This document shows, in pieces, positions 47,691 through 63,999 of a stretch of 64,000 bases of DNA. Position 1 is the first letter of the stretch. Every line of letters starts with the position of its first letter. The notes beneath the pieces were generated by a model. The model did not search any database. It saw nothing but the letters and a program-made list of their open reading frames with translations, and was not told the DNA's origin. The translations under genes and the position numbers were made by a program. Source of the stretch: Kalaharituber pfeilii (lineage: Eukaryota > Ascomycota > Pezizomycetes > Pezizales > Pezizaceae); assembly GCA_015179045.1 (NCBI GenBank), contig WHUZ01000017.1:248001-312000 (forward strand), in the 5' to 3' direction.

Positions 47691-50600
47691 GCGGTTATGT
47701 GGGGTGACGTTAGGTGACGGTACATCCATTGTTTCAGCATCAACCCGATCGTGATGGGAATTGGGCTGGGGAGGATAATTACGAGATTGGATATGGCAAT
47801 TGTACGATTGCTATTTTCAGAGTTGGGGCTGATGCTAAAGCTGCGACACGCCAAAGCTCCTAGTTAGGCTTATGTTATGAAGGGCTGGCTCGAGTGTGGT
47901 AATAGGTTTAGTGAGAGACATACATACAGACAAAAGAGCGGCAGTCACAGCACTCATATTGGCCTGATCCATCGTCTGTAAGAATGGCTGCTCTACTGGG
48001 TGCGTTATTTTAAAGCAGCAAGAGGAGCCTAGGGCTTTTCCAACAAAAGAACCCTGGTAGCCAGACCTGGTAGATTTTGCCTCCTCTCTTTATCTTCTTG
48101 TGTTGTGCCTACCGAGCAAGGCATGGCTTCGTTCCCTTCGTACATTGGTGGGAGTGGTGCGGTCCAGTGGCTCCGTTGCCACCACGCATTGGCTCAGCAA
48201 TCGTTATGTATGAACTACAGTGCGCTATCATCATGCCAGTGCCTCCATGTATGTAGAGCATTCAAAAAAAAATATGATGTACCGGGACCATTGGGCTGAT
48301 CTGTCGAGGGGAAGGGGAAATCCTGTAATGTGAAGCTGTCCTTTTTATTTTTCCCCACTCTATTTTCAATTCCTTCCAAAGAATACAAAAAATACAACGC
48401 ATACGCACGCACATTGGCACGCACGAGCCTGCCATGGGAATGCTGCATTGGAGTACAGCTAGCATCATACGCACGTATCGACAGGCGCTGAGTGGATAAA
48501 AAACGGGATTTGAATGATGCCTGGAACTAATGTATGTGAGTATAAGGAGAAGTATAGAACCAGAGTAGATTCCTCTAGAAATTGGAAAAGACAGAAGATC
48601 TAAGTAAGAGAAAACAAGAGCATTAAGACTGCTTCTTCTCTCGATAACGGGCTTTGTACCTGGTAGGCGGGTTTAGGTGCAGCTGCGATCGGGCATCGAA
48701 TCATCTGCTAAGGAGGATATATTGGTTCTCTGCAAGATATATGCACGAAGTGCTGTCTAATGTATTTAACGTACATTAGCTACATAGAGTAGAGCCCACG
48801 GGTATTTCTAACTCGTCTTCTTGAATTTTCAGGTCAGCGAATGATAATACAGAGAATCTGAGCCACCTTCTTGTGTTGTTAAGAGCGTTGGTTCCAGTTG
48901 CTTTGTTTGTGCACGGGTACATGAGGGTAATGACCTATGAGTGTGAGCTGTCAGTGCTGATGAAGGCTAAGCGGCACTAAGGGTAGCTAGAGGACCCTCT
49001 TTGCGGGACGGGTGCTGCAGCATGCGTGGATCTATTTTCGTTAGGTGGAGCTAAGTTCAGTCCTTTGGAGTAACAACTTCTAACCTGGTTTTGCAAGGTG
49101 CCTGACGTTCTGCAATACCTGGGAGTTAACGTTTTCCACCACAATTGCCGCACGGTGAACTAGCGCATGGCGAGATCAAGGAGTGGGGGTAAACAAGGGT
49201 AACTTTTCTTGCAACTTGGTGTTCTATGAGTTAGAGTATCACGTACCGACATCCAATTGGCATAAAGACCATACCAGTACTTTGTCAGTCCATGTATGTA
49301 CATGCACAACCAACCTGGATATAGGGAACTTTCTTTGCAATGTAATCCAGGCCAAACATTGCATCGTGATGTTCGAATTCTCCTGCCGCCAGACCAGCAA
49401 TGATTTTTAGAGATTTCCTTCCTTGGTTCTATTGCTGAAGATACAGTAGGGAACTTGAGGAGCTCCTGATGGGGCCGGGAGCAAACATTGAGGTGGCATG
49501 GATGAACAGGAAGCATGTCCGGGCTCAGGGGAGTCTAGAGCAGGAGCAGTCTAGAGGCATCTGCACTGACGCGGTCGAAATCTCATCTCGCATTTGGCTG
49601 AGATTGATTCGAGATAGTTTCCCCTATTTCACATCAGCGTGGGCAGTCCAATTCGCGAAATCTAGTTCCAACTTGGAGTTGAGTGTCCGTTTGTTTGATT
49701 GGCTGGCAAATGCAGTGATGGTGCCCGTCCCCCTCAGGGTCCAACGCAATGGGCGTACATGTAGCAATCCATCGTACGTCAATATCATACATCTCACATA
49801 GAGCTTGAAAGAGCATGTCCGCGCAGGGCCCTGCAATTGGACGTGAGAAATGTTCTTCCGGTTGACCTCGCCTTGAGCCGGGAACTCACCTCCCCTGTGG
49901 CCTTTCCCCCCGCAGCCTCCAAGTGCCATTCTTTATGGCGCAGATGCGGATCTTTGTGTGGATGTGCTGCCTTCCAAGGAGGACTGGGCCGCGGCTGTTT
50001 ATGCTGGCAAGCCACAGGGCCAACCACAGTGTTGTGCTGTGCTGTGCTGACCGGAGCCGCGTCCTGCTCTCGTACCGGGACAAGGAGCCGCCTGCAGCCC
50101 TAAGGTGTAAAGAAGCAAACCCTCGTCATAGAGACCGAGACTGTTGGGATTGTCTAAGATTCATCATACTTTGTGTTCTGCTCACTTTCAAGAAACATCA
50201 AACGGGTTCCCGGCATACCTGGAGCTACCAAGTAAGCAATTCTGCCATCAATACAGTGGCTCTCGCCGCCCTACGGCCCAGCTCTGCTGAACCCCGGCGG
50301 CTCCGGGAGTGGCTCGACCAAGATGAGGATAGAGCACTCACCCTGCTCCCCTACCCAGCCCTCGCTACGAAACGATTCACCAGTCGAAACTGCAGACGGG
50401 TCAGCAAATTCCGTCGCGAAAATTCCCGACAAGCAGCGTGCAGCTACTTTGCTTACTGATAGGTATCGATTTTGTTGCCCAGTGGCAGTGTCCACCTGCA
50501 TTAATTTGTAATGTGTGTTAAAAGAAAGTCCATCGAACCCGGATTTTCACTAGTCCTGTGAAGCTAGAACCTTTCCGCCATAATGACGACTGGACATCCA

Positions 50601-53221
50601 CAGCTAAGTTAGCAAATCAGCAAATCACCTGTGCCTTTTCTTTTCTGCTCCTTCTTGTTTCTTTATGGTTTCATTCTTCTCACTGATATTATCTGCCTAT
50701 CAACGCCTCCACGGCAAGCTCAGCCTACCATCGCTCATCTTCAAAGGCTATGCATGCAGACGTTAGAAACAAAGCAATGCCATGATAAGCGGAGAACGAA
50801 AAAAAAAAACCAACTGTCCACAACGGAAGAAATGATTGGATTGATAATATATTAAATGAAACCAAGGTTACTACCCACTAACAAAAAGCAAAAAATATCT
50901 GCTAACCAAGACTTCAAATGGCACCCTATTACTAGTACTATACGATGTAGTAGTCTAAAGCAAACTAACAGACCTTGCCAAATTAGGTGTATTGGAGGCC
51001 AAACCTGGTAAGCAAGCTTTCTCGTGTATCACACAGTCCAAGTCAAATCTGTACCGCTTGGAATACAGATTATACCGGAGATAGGCAAAAGTATACAAGC
51101 TAATGTCGCTCGACCCATCATAACTCGCTCAGGATCTTCTTCTTGCTTCTAACTTATGCAATAGTAACTCAGCTAGTTGCGTGTAAATCTGGGGTAAGCC
51201 AACAAGAGCTCGAGAAATGCGGGGGGAGTGGCGAGAAACTGGTTACTATCGAATTTTTGCGCAGGGTCCAGATATGCAGGCCTACGTTTATGCTCTCCCC
51301 CTCTCGTCCCTGTCCCGCGCTTGTTACTATTTGTTCCTCTGCAATAGTGCTTACCTCGTGCTATCAGTTTCTACAACTAGCTCTCTGTCCAGTTTATACC
51401 CAAATCAAATCAATCCTCGTCATTGAGCCTTGGGTGAATGAGCTACTGCGGAAATCTCGGAGGGTGTCAAATGGTCTTGTTACCAGTAACGTTGGGGCTA
51501 CAAGCGTGAGCGTTCCCAGCAAAAGAAGGCAGGGGCGGGGAGCTCCAGGTTGGCCGAAACCCTAGAAATCAAACTTAAGAGAAGAGGAATTCCTGGCAAC
51601 TAATGGTGCTCTAAAAGCTTCTTCATAGCTTGCTATCCTCTAGCCTCACTTCCACTGCCTTCTCCGCGCCGCGGAGCATGGCTGCAGTCAAAGGGGGCAC
51701 AAAAAATGACCACATGAGCTGAGTACCTTCGTTTACGGATCTGCATTGCGGGAATTTTTCTATTCCATAACCCTCAACCCTTCTGTTTTCGTCTCTTTGG
51801 TTTTTTTCTTTTCCTTATTTTTCGAGAATTGGATTTACAAGATCAAGAATTGTAGGATACGCTTTGTCTGCTTGGGACTGCCCTTGGATTATTGCACGCT
51901 GCATCGCTTGGCAAATGAAGATTTGGCTGGCTTACTGTGAAGTAATGACAAAGAATCATGATGAATTTTCGTATGCAGCGTACGATAGGTCTGGGAGGTG
52001 TCGAGTAAGGTATGTGGGGCTGAGCATAGTTTGCATAGTCTGAGTTGAGATCGGGCGGGCGCAGAACTATGGGGAGAGACGAGTGTATGGGATGGGCGGC
52101 GTTGGGGTTAGGGAAAGGAGAGGTGTTTATCTAGGCTTCTGGATTATGTCTTTATTGTTTCTGTTGCCTTATGCTTTCCTCCATGGGTCGATTGCCGCTG
52201 TGGGAAGACATGCGCACCGTCTTGACCTGGAATGATAGTGGCACGGTTGTGTTTTTGGGTCAAATTTCAGAGTTGCCCTTGCAGGGTTGGGGTGTTCCTG
52301 ATTTGGGAGTACAGGTTAGACTATTATGCAGGATGTCTAGAATTGAGTGAAGGCAGAGATGGAAGCTAGATGAGCCAAGAAAAGGAAGGGGAATGTGTCT
52401 TGTGCCTTTGTGTCTTTCGTTCATATTTTCCCCATGACGCGGTTGAAGTGGTGACATATTTGAAATTATTGGGATGGACATGAATGGATTACTTTCAGTT
52501 CTGTATGTTGATAATTTTATGACATCCCTAACTGGGTAATCATTGCTATACCTATAGGAGTTTCATAAAAATTCTGGATTATTGATAGAATTGTTGAAAA
52601 AAATAATTTGTGCGCAAATATACAAAGAGAGGTCAATGTGCAAGTTTGGGGTGAAGAATTAGTAGCAAGGCACTTTGCTAAAACACGTATAAAATGGGCT
52701 GGCCGTTCTTACATGCACTCAAATATGCCATCTGCATATAGTAGGAGGAACAGGCGCAGAAACTTGGTTAACAAATTTGTACTTTTGGGGTTGGAATTGG
52801 ATGAGCGGTCAAAAGGTGCTGTTACCCTCAAGTATCCAACTTCTGTTAGTATAATTGGAGCTCTTTTTTCGACCTCAACACAATATTTATGTAACTATTT
52901 GATTAAGCAAAATGAGTTTGTCTTGCGGTTCCCCGATCGGGTTCTCATTCACATTAATTCCATAGTGTATCTCCCAGTGCAGGTACTCAACTTAACATAA
53001 GCCTTCCCCATCTTTTCAACCGCGCCAACGTCAATATCTAGCCCACCCTTGCCACCACACGTACAGGTAAGTAGGTATATGATAAGGACGGCAGGAATCA
53101 GATCTAAGATAAATTTGGTGTCATAAGTAAATCCTCATAGCACGGGAAGCAGATAAAGTCAAAAAAGCCAGCATATTACCCGAAACAAGAAAATAGAACA
53201 CGTAATCATACACAATGAACG

Positions 53222-53258
<37 letters not shown>
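53222..53258. repeat. Poly(A)37 tract downstream of SMC3
   Basis: Thirty-seven A residues, 226 bp beyond the SMC3 stop on its 3' side. Confidence 0.9.
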
Positions 53259-53261
<3 letters not shown>

Positions 53262-53483
53262 AGCCCAAAATAAGCAACAACGCATGAGACAAAAATATTT
53301 CGCAAGAAACCAAAGATGTAAAACCAGAGCCAGGGAATAAATTGAAACAGAGAGAGATATTCACAGCGCCGTACGTAGCACCATCCGACCAACCACAGTC
53401 ACAATTAAAACGTAGCCAATAGCATCTAGAAACAAATTGACAGATGGAACGATGTAACAAAGATCGGCCTTTCTTTGGCAACT

Positions 53484-57331
<3,848 letters not shown>

Positions 57332-57744
57332 GTTTGCGCCGGGCCCGCAGTGGGAGGAAGCAGGAAGGCGGGATTAGCAATCCTCGCAGGAGCCGAGAGC
57401 AGATAATACAGCTTCTATGACGCTTCGGCGTGGGGGCAGTGAGGGCGGCCGCACTCAATGAGGGGTGGCGGAGGGGAGGGCGGAGGGGTGTTGCTGTTGG
57501 GAGGAACGCGTTGGAGTGAGTTGCGAGGGGCGATCTCAAGGCGACGCGACGAATTCAACGAAATTGTTTCGATCTGGGCGTCATGACAGGCCAGATGATG
57601 CCAAGATACGGACGCCGGTTGCGGCTTGGCAGGTGCAGCACCATGACGCAAGCCTGAGTCGCCCCGCCATGCCCGTGCGGCTCATCGAAGCCCCGTCAAC
57701 TGCCCTGCCATCGCGAAGCATCTCAGCAACATCGCAAGACTACC
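57332..57744. promoter_or_regulatory. Divergent SMC3/RIO1 promoter
   Basis: A 413-bp region between the two start codons, GC-rich in the middle. It holds a perfect MluI cell-cycle box, ACGCGT, at 57506-57511, and a related ACGCGA at 57544-57549. No TATA box is clear. Confidence 0.6.
57506..57511. promoter_or_regulatory. MCB-type ACGCGT motif
   Basis: Palindromic ACGCGT, the MBF binding site of yeasts, 175 bp upstream of the SMC3 start codon. Budding yeast cohesin genes are known G1/S genes, so a role in SMC3 timing is plausible but inferred. Confidence 0.45.
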
Positions 57745-59843
57745 ATGGCGGAGCAAGCAGACAGCACGGCGCCCGCGGGCGCACAGGACAGCGTGCCCGT
57801 CTACGCTGCGGGGAGCCAGCCGCAGTACGAATACGACCCACACAGCGGGTACATAATCCCCGGCCAATTCGACGACGCCGACGGCCCCCTCGCAGAAGCC
57901 CGAGGCAGCGGCGCTGGCCAGCCCGCATATACCATGCCCGCTCCTCCGCAGCCTCCTCAGTTTGCTGCTAATGGCAAGTCTCATGAGGGGGGCTACTACT
58001 ACGGCGATGACGATGATGAGGGCGATGAAGACCTCTTCGACGACGCCCTCAACGACCAAGACTGGTCCTCTGCCACCGGCGACTTCACCAAATCCTACAA
58101 CCGGCAGCGGCGCCTCGTGGAGGTTGCCCAGGGCGCGCCGGGCTCATGCGCGGCTCCTCCGCCGCGTGTGAACCCGCAAAGACCAAAGGCTAACGTTGCT
58201 GCCCGAGTCGATGACCAAATCGCCAGTCTGGCCAAGTTTACCGCAAGGATCAAGCTCGACGATATCACAAGTAGCATTGATGGGAAAAGTGAGAGGCAGG
58301 GCCCCCCCAATTCTGTCATTACCATCGCGTGGCCCTCCTCCCTCCTACCCTCTCCGTGCTAACCCAAGTCCCCTCCAGAACTCACGACAAGTCCGACCGT
58401 GCCACCTCTGAACAAGTCCTCGATCCTCGCACCCGCATGATCCTTCTCCAACTCATCAACCGTTCCATCCTCCACTCGATCAACGGCGTCCTCTCCACCG
58501 GCAAAGAAGCCAATGTCTACCACGCCCTCTCAGACCCGCCCGCGGACGACCCCACCCAAACCCCCCTTCACCGCGCCGTCAAAGTTTACAAAACCTCCAT
58601 CCTCGTCTTCAAAGACCGTGATCGGTACGTGTCTGGCGAATTCCGGTTCCGGCATGGATATAATAAGAGCAATAACTGGTCAATGGTTAAAGTCTGGGCG
58701 GAGAAGGAGATGCGGAATCTGAAGCGCATATATGCAGCGGGGATACCGTGTCCGGAGCCAATTTATCTCCGGCTACATGTACTGGTAATGGGCTTCATCG
58801 GCGACCGCAAGGGATGGCCTGCGCCCCGTCTTCGTGATGCGGGGATCGAAGATCCAGAGACCTTTGACCGATTATACATCGATCTCTTAACGTACATGCG
58901 CATCATGTACCACGTCTGCCGCCTCGTGCACGCCGACCTCAGCGAATACAACCTCCTTTACCACAAATCCAAGCTCTGGATCATTGATGTCTCCCAATCC
59001 GTCGAGCATGACCATCCGCGCTCGCTCGAGTTTCTCCGCATGGACATCAAGAACGTTACCGACTTTTTCAAGCGGAAAGGCGTTGACACGTTCTCCGAGC
59101 GAACCCTGTTTGAATTTATAATAAGCTCGGATTTTCCAATGGATGAAGGAGGGGTAAGAGGAAAACTAGCGGAGATGGAACGAGACGCCGAGAAGGAGGC
59201 CGACGAAGCGGAGAAAGCAGAGGCAGAAATCGACGAGAATGTATTTAGGCAGGCGTACATCCCGCGCACACTTGAGCAGGTGTACGATGTGGAAAGGGAC
59301 GTGGCCAAAGTGCGGATGGGGGAGGGACAGAATTTGATTTACAAAGACCTGTTGGCAGATACCATCACCGTCACCAAAGCCCCAGCAACAAAATCACCAA
59401 CCACAACCGCAGTAGAAGCCAAAGCAACCCCCAAAGCACCCAGCATCTTGATTATAACCACCACTACTACAACAGCCAAACCCACCGACCTCTCTCCCAC
59501 CTCCCCCGACGGCGGTGTCCCCCTCGCTCCCTCCTCCGTACCTGAAGACCTCTCTGCCCCCTCCCCTGACAAACCCATGGACGCCGTCGCTGACGTCGGC
59601 TCTGACTACGACGACTCGGGCTCTGACTACGACGACTCATTCTCTGCCGTCGACGAATACGGAAACCCCCTCCCCCTGCCCCCTCGCGACTCCAAGGCTC
59701 CCCGCGGCAAGAAGCACGTCGCCAAGGACGACAAAAAAGCGCATAAGCAAAAAGTCAAAGAGGAGAAACGCGAGGCGCGGAAAACAAAGTTGCCGAAGCA
59801 CGTCAAGAAGAAGTTGGTGAGCCAGGGGGCCAAGAAGAAGTAA
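57745..59843 (+). CDS. RIO1: Atypical serine kinase/ATPase Rio1, 40S ribosome maturation
   Basis: Rio1 acts late in cytoplasmic 40S subunit maturation. I read exons 57745-58288 and 58369-59843, giving 672 residues. The 80-bp intron has donor GTGAGA and a GCTAAC branch only about 6 bp before the chosen acceptor AAG at 58366-58368; this keeps frame (DGK then IPSRTHDKSDRAT). The more usual-looking CAG at 58378 would break the frame unless a GC donor is used. Motifs: an acidic N-terminus with DLFDDALND, FTKSYNRQRR, the nucleotide loop STGKEANVYHA at residues 224-234, and the flexible-loop region around GEFRFRHGYNK. Catalytic HADLSEYNLL has D371, and the metal-site IIDVSQSVEHDHP has D388. The tail carries a duplicated GSDYDDS acidic block and ends in a strongly Lys/Arg-rich stretch, likely for nucleolar or ribosomal contact. 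Confidence 0.95.
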
Positions 59844-60488
59844 AACTGTTGAGATTGGGGAGGATTGGTTGGAGAACGGTATGTAAAATGGGGATGGATG
59901 CTCATTTGTAGAGGGGAGGGGGAAGGGGAAGGAAAGGTGTTTTAATAGCATAAATTTTCTTCTTTTTTTTCTTTTCTGGTTTGTTTATAGTCTTTTATGG
60001 TGTAAATCAGGGCTTTACAAATACACAAGAGAAAAAAAGTTTTCTTACTGGACCTTTATTTTTTTTTTTTTTTGCCTTTATTTCAGTTTTTGTTGTCGTT
60101 GGTAAAAATAAATTTTTTTTTTTAAGGCAAGGAAAGGATCCTCATTGTATAGTTAAAAATCTTTTGATGAAAGTGTTTCTCATGTGGCTTGTTGATATAT
60201 GATGTATGTAAGATTTTACGACCACTAGTAGTAGTAAGTAAAATTTTTTGAGCTCTGAGCTCTAGTTTGTTAGTTAGATTCAATCATGTGCGTAGGTGGG
60301 AGAGGGGGGAGGGGGGGGGGGTAAGAAAGGTGATTTTGTTAAAATTCTGTGGATTGAGGGTAACTGCTAGCTTAATAGAAAAGAGATTATAGGGTAATAT
60401 GCCCATCCCATGATGTATACAACAAACTATGTTGGCTTCTACATGCTGTTCGAATTTAACCTAAATACAACTGTAACATATATACATG
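59844..60488. other. Convergent intergenic region between RIO1 and the PPR-like gene
   Basis: 645 bp holding the two 3' UTRs, with T runs near 60059-60074 and 60114-60123 and a G-rich patch at 60301-60320. No gene is seen. Confidence 0.6.
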
Positions 60489-63400
60489 CTACACAAACCG
60501 TCCATATCCACCATCCCCACTACCGATCCTACCACCACCGCTCCCACCACCAACATTTCCCCCTCTCCTTTCCATCCCCCTCCATCTCCCGTCCACTCCC
60601 CTCACCGTCACCGGCCTCCCCATCACCTCCTGCACCCCCTTACCCCCCGCTTGCGGCGGCTCCCCGTATAGCTCCCACACCTCTCTCGCCTCCGCCTGCC
60701 ACTCCTGGTACTCCCTCTCCAGCCTCCTCTTCCGCCTCGCTCGCTTCTTCGCCCTCTTTGCTTCCTGCGAATACCATTCGTCGTATTCATCGTTGGCCAT
60801 CTGGGAGTGGTGGCCAAGGCGACGGAAGCCCTGAGAGGTCTTTTGGTGTTGACCATGGAAGTATTCAGATTGACCTTGGAGTTGGGGCTGTAGTGGCGTG
60901 TGGTAAACTGAGGGGAAGCCCGTGAGTTGCCTGTCCAATACGGGTGCAGGGTGCGCAGCGGGCTCAGTGGAATCGGGTGTTTTGGATTCCTGCTTCAGGA
61001 ACTCGTCGAACCAGCCTTCTGTCTCCCATAGTTCCTTCTTATCCTCGCTAGCCCCTGCCGCTCCAGCCTCAGCTCCAACACCAGCACCCGCACTCTGTCT
61101 CCCCCACCAATCTACGCCCGTTCCCTCATGCCGCTCAGCCACCCCACGGGCCGTATTCCATGAGCCCAGGACTCCTCTCGCCCTCTCATCCCACGTTCTC
61201 TTTATCCTCAGTGCCCGTCTAAGCACATTCCTCGACATCCTCCACCTCCCGTTCCTATCCCTCCACACCGTGCCCGTCACTTCATGCCCCTTCCCCAGCA
61301 TCCCCTTCCACCTCCTCCACAACCTCCTATCCACCGTCTCCTGTCTTCCAAGCACCACCGCTTCCATTACCTGCTCCCTCAAGTCCACATGCCCTATGCC
61401 CTTCCACAGCGAAGTAGAAAATAGCACCGCACTCTCCTCTCCAACGAGCCTCCTCCACACCGTGTTTACCTCCCGGACGAAGGATTCCAGCGTCGGGAAC
61501 TCTTCGCGCAGTATCTTGCGTGTCGACACATTGAGACGGCTCCGGAGCCGGTCAGGGCGCTTCCCGTAAATGGCGCGGGCGCGCACAGCGACTGCGCGGA
61601 GGAGCACACGCGGATCAACGTGCACACCGGCTTCATGGAGGTAGTACGCGAGGCGAAGGCCCCACGTTATGTCCGTTTGGCGGCGCTGGTCCTTAACCTT
61701 TGCGTATGGAGGTGGGAGTGGAGGGAAGTCGGTGAGGACGGGGATCCGACGGAAGATGCCGAGGAAGCCCCATTCTGTGATGGCGCGGAAGAAGGCGGCG
61801 GGGAAGAGGAGGCGGACGGGGGAGGCGCGATGAGAAGGGCGGATGGTGGTGGGGATGATGCGAGGAGGGTCGAAGTAGAGAAAGGAGATGGCGGGAGTGT
61901 GGGTGTATGGGGTCAATGGGACAGGGTCGCCACTGGGGTCGACGGTGGGGAGGTGGCCGGCATCGCTTCCGCCTAGGTCCGGATTTGGGGCTGCGTCTGA
62001 TATGGAGTGAGAGAGCGAAGTGAACGTGGTAGTTGTGCTGGTGGTAGACGATGTGGAGGCACTTGCATCAACCGTCACCCCACCAACCCCAACCCCAACA
62101 TACCTCTTCAACATCACCGCACTCCTCGCCGGATGATACCACTCGACCAAGAACGCCGCCAACCTCTCAAGATCCTCCAGCTGCTGATTCATTCCCAGCC
62201 TCTTGAACACTTCCCACCAAAATTGCGGTGGGACATACATTCCCGCTTTGAGGCACCCCACCAACGTATTAATCGCCGCCACCAAATCATCTTTCACAAT
62301 ATGCGGGGGTGGTAGTGTTTTCGGCGCATGTCCCCTGATCCTCGGCCTGAGCAGCAGCGTCCTCAGAAAAAAGTGCAACGCTGCCGGCCTGACCGGTATC
62401 GAGAAGGCTCTCATTTCCGCCAGGACATGTAGGGCACTAGCCCTATCCTTTTTCTTGATAGCCGCCGTAAACATCTCATCGTAATGATACTTATCCAGTT
62501 TCTTCGCCTTGCCCTCCTTCCCCTGCATCTCCTGCTCTAGGAATTCCGCATATACCTCCTTTGCCATCTCCTGGGGGACCGTCATTCCTTTCTCCCACAT
62601 CTCATGCAAGTAGATATGGTGCTGCTCAATACTCTTCACCCTATTGAGCAGCGCCCACAACACACTTTTTTCCCATCTCTTTCAATTCCAGATAGCTCAT
62701 GAGATTAATCACCGTTGAGACCTTTAAGTCCTTTGCCCCCATCAACAGTCCCCACAATTTATCTCCAAAGACATCCTTCGAGATCGTCCCCTCCCTCAAC
62801 CTCTTGACCATATGCGCCAGCACATCCTCCTTCGCCTGTCTATTAGTAACCAATGCACAAAGACTCCCTTCTGTGACAGGAATACTCCTTTGCGTAAACG
62901 AATCCAACAATGCCTTTATCTCCGCCATTATCCCCGCCATCCCCAGGTACTCAAACAGACAATTCGCGGGCTCCGAATTCTCAGGCCAGTCCCTGTTGGC
63001 AAGACACAGCTTATGCCACTTATATGTTTCCGTCATCGTGACAGTCTTGCCGAGAAACGGAATCAGCGTCGCATACACTTTTGGCTCTTGTAATCTCGTA
63101 TGTATTCCCCGCAAATGATTAAACGTCGCCCTCTTCTTCCCCGCTTCCAACTTCGCAACCTCCTTAGCTATGTTGACAAAGAAGTCCGGCCAGCTCGGGG
63201 GCTTGTGTCCCTGAGCAATTAAATCATCATGAAGCTTCAACACCGACTTGGGGTCGGTCAGAAGCACAGTCTTGATCATCTTCTCGTATGTTCCGGGCCA
63301 CATCAATCCCTTGTTGACACTAAGATATCTCATGTGCGCGTTCACGCGCCTTCGGAATGTCATATCCCGGATGCCCGTGGAGAGGAGTATATCCCAGATC

Positions 63401-63999
63401 TTGTCCGCATTTGGTCCAGAGGTGGGCATATCCACTTTGCGTAATATCATCCCGCTGTAAACCGCCTTTACACCCTCATCGCCGTAGACGCGGCGCCGGA
63501 AGAGGAGCAATGTGCGCCAAAGATCGTAGTTGTATTTTAGCTCCGGCATGTCGACGAGACGATCTTCTAACAGCGTATGCGCGCCGTCGACGTCCGACTC
63601 CGTCGAGAATTGGCGAAATTCCGCAAGGCGGTTCGTGACGACCTGTTTCAGTTCGGGTGAGAGCTTGAGGTCGTTTTGCTCTTGCTGCTCGACGAACTTG
63701 TCTTCTGCACCAACCGAGTTTGGGTCGCCTGGCCCTTCAACCTCCCCTCCATCGTCATCTTCATGTCCATTTCCGCACCCATTCCCATTATCCCCGTCGG
63801 AAGCAGCAACGGCATTGGCAAGCTTGATGCTCTTGAACTCATAGCCTGGGCGCTGGGGTTTGTATTTTGCGGCCCGCTCCTGCTTTTTGTAAAGACTCTC
63901 AAGCTGCTGCTTAGCTTTCTTTTCAAGCCAGAGTTCGTGGGCCCAGGCTTCGGGGCCGTCGGACGCGGGAGCGGAGGTGGGTTTGTCCGAGGATGCGGA
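60489..63999 (-). CDS. PPR-like, probably mitochondrial protein (5' partial, apparent frameshift)
   Basis: A long helical protein read from the window edge at 63999 down to the stop at 60489-60491, about 1,169 residues; its start lies beyond the window. The part before about 62670 and the part after it are in different frames. The break falls at a run of six A residues (minus strand) in the codons for EMGKK, after which the first frame soon stops while the second continues (LWALLNRVKSIEQ). No GT-AG intron fits there, so a one-base indel, real or from sequencing, is likely. Helical repeats such as TFNHLRGIHTRLQEPKVYATLI and VPPQFWWEVFKRLGM with FLVEWY recall fungal PPR proteins of mitochondrial gene expression, but I cannot name the orthologue. 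Trp-rich WAHELWLEKKAKQQLESLY stands in the N-terminal part; the C-terminus is Gly-rich. It is convergent with RIO1. Confidence 0.7.

Larger units (their letters stand above)
46160..53483. other. Intergenic region between BOL3 and SMC3
   Basis: It contains a TTTA microsatellite (46651-46680), a TATG/TGTA microsatellite (about 47624-47690) and a 37-base A run (53222-53258). Open frames reach 178 residues (49923-50459 plus) and 130 residues (52608-53000 plus) but show no motif. I found no tRNA or snRNA by eye. Confidence 0.5.

Noticed and set aside
49923..50459. 178-residue plus-strand frame
   Set aside because: Arg/Leu/Cys-rich without domain; competing frames on both strands cover the same bases.
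52608..53000. 130-residue plus-strand frame before SMC3
   Set aside because: No recognisable motif, ordinary length for chance frames in AT-rich DNA, and no promoter or splice support.
60922..61569. 215-residue plus-strand frame opposite the PPR-like gene
   Set aside because: Antisense shadow of the real minus-strand coding sequence.
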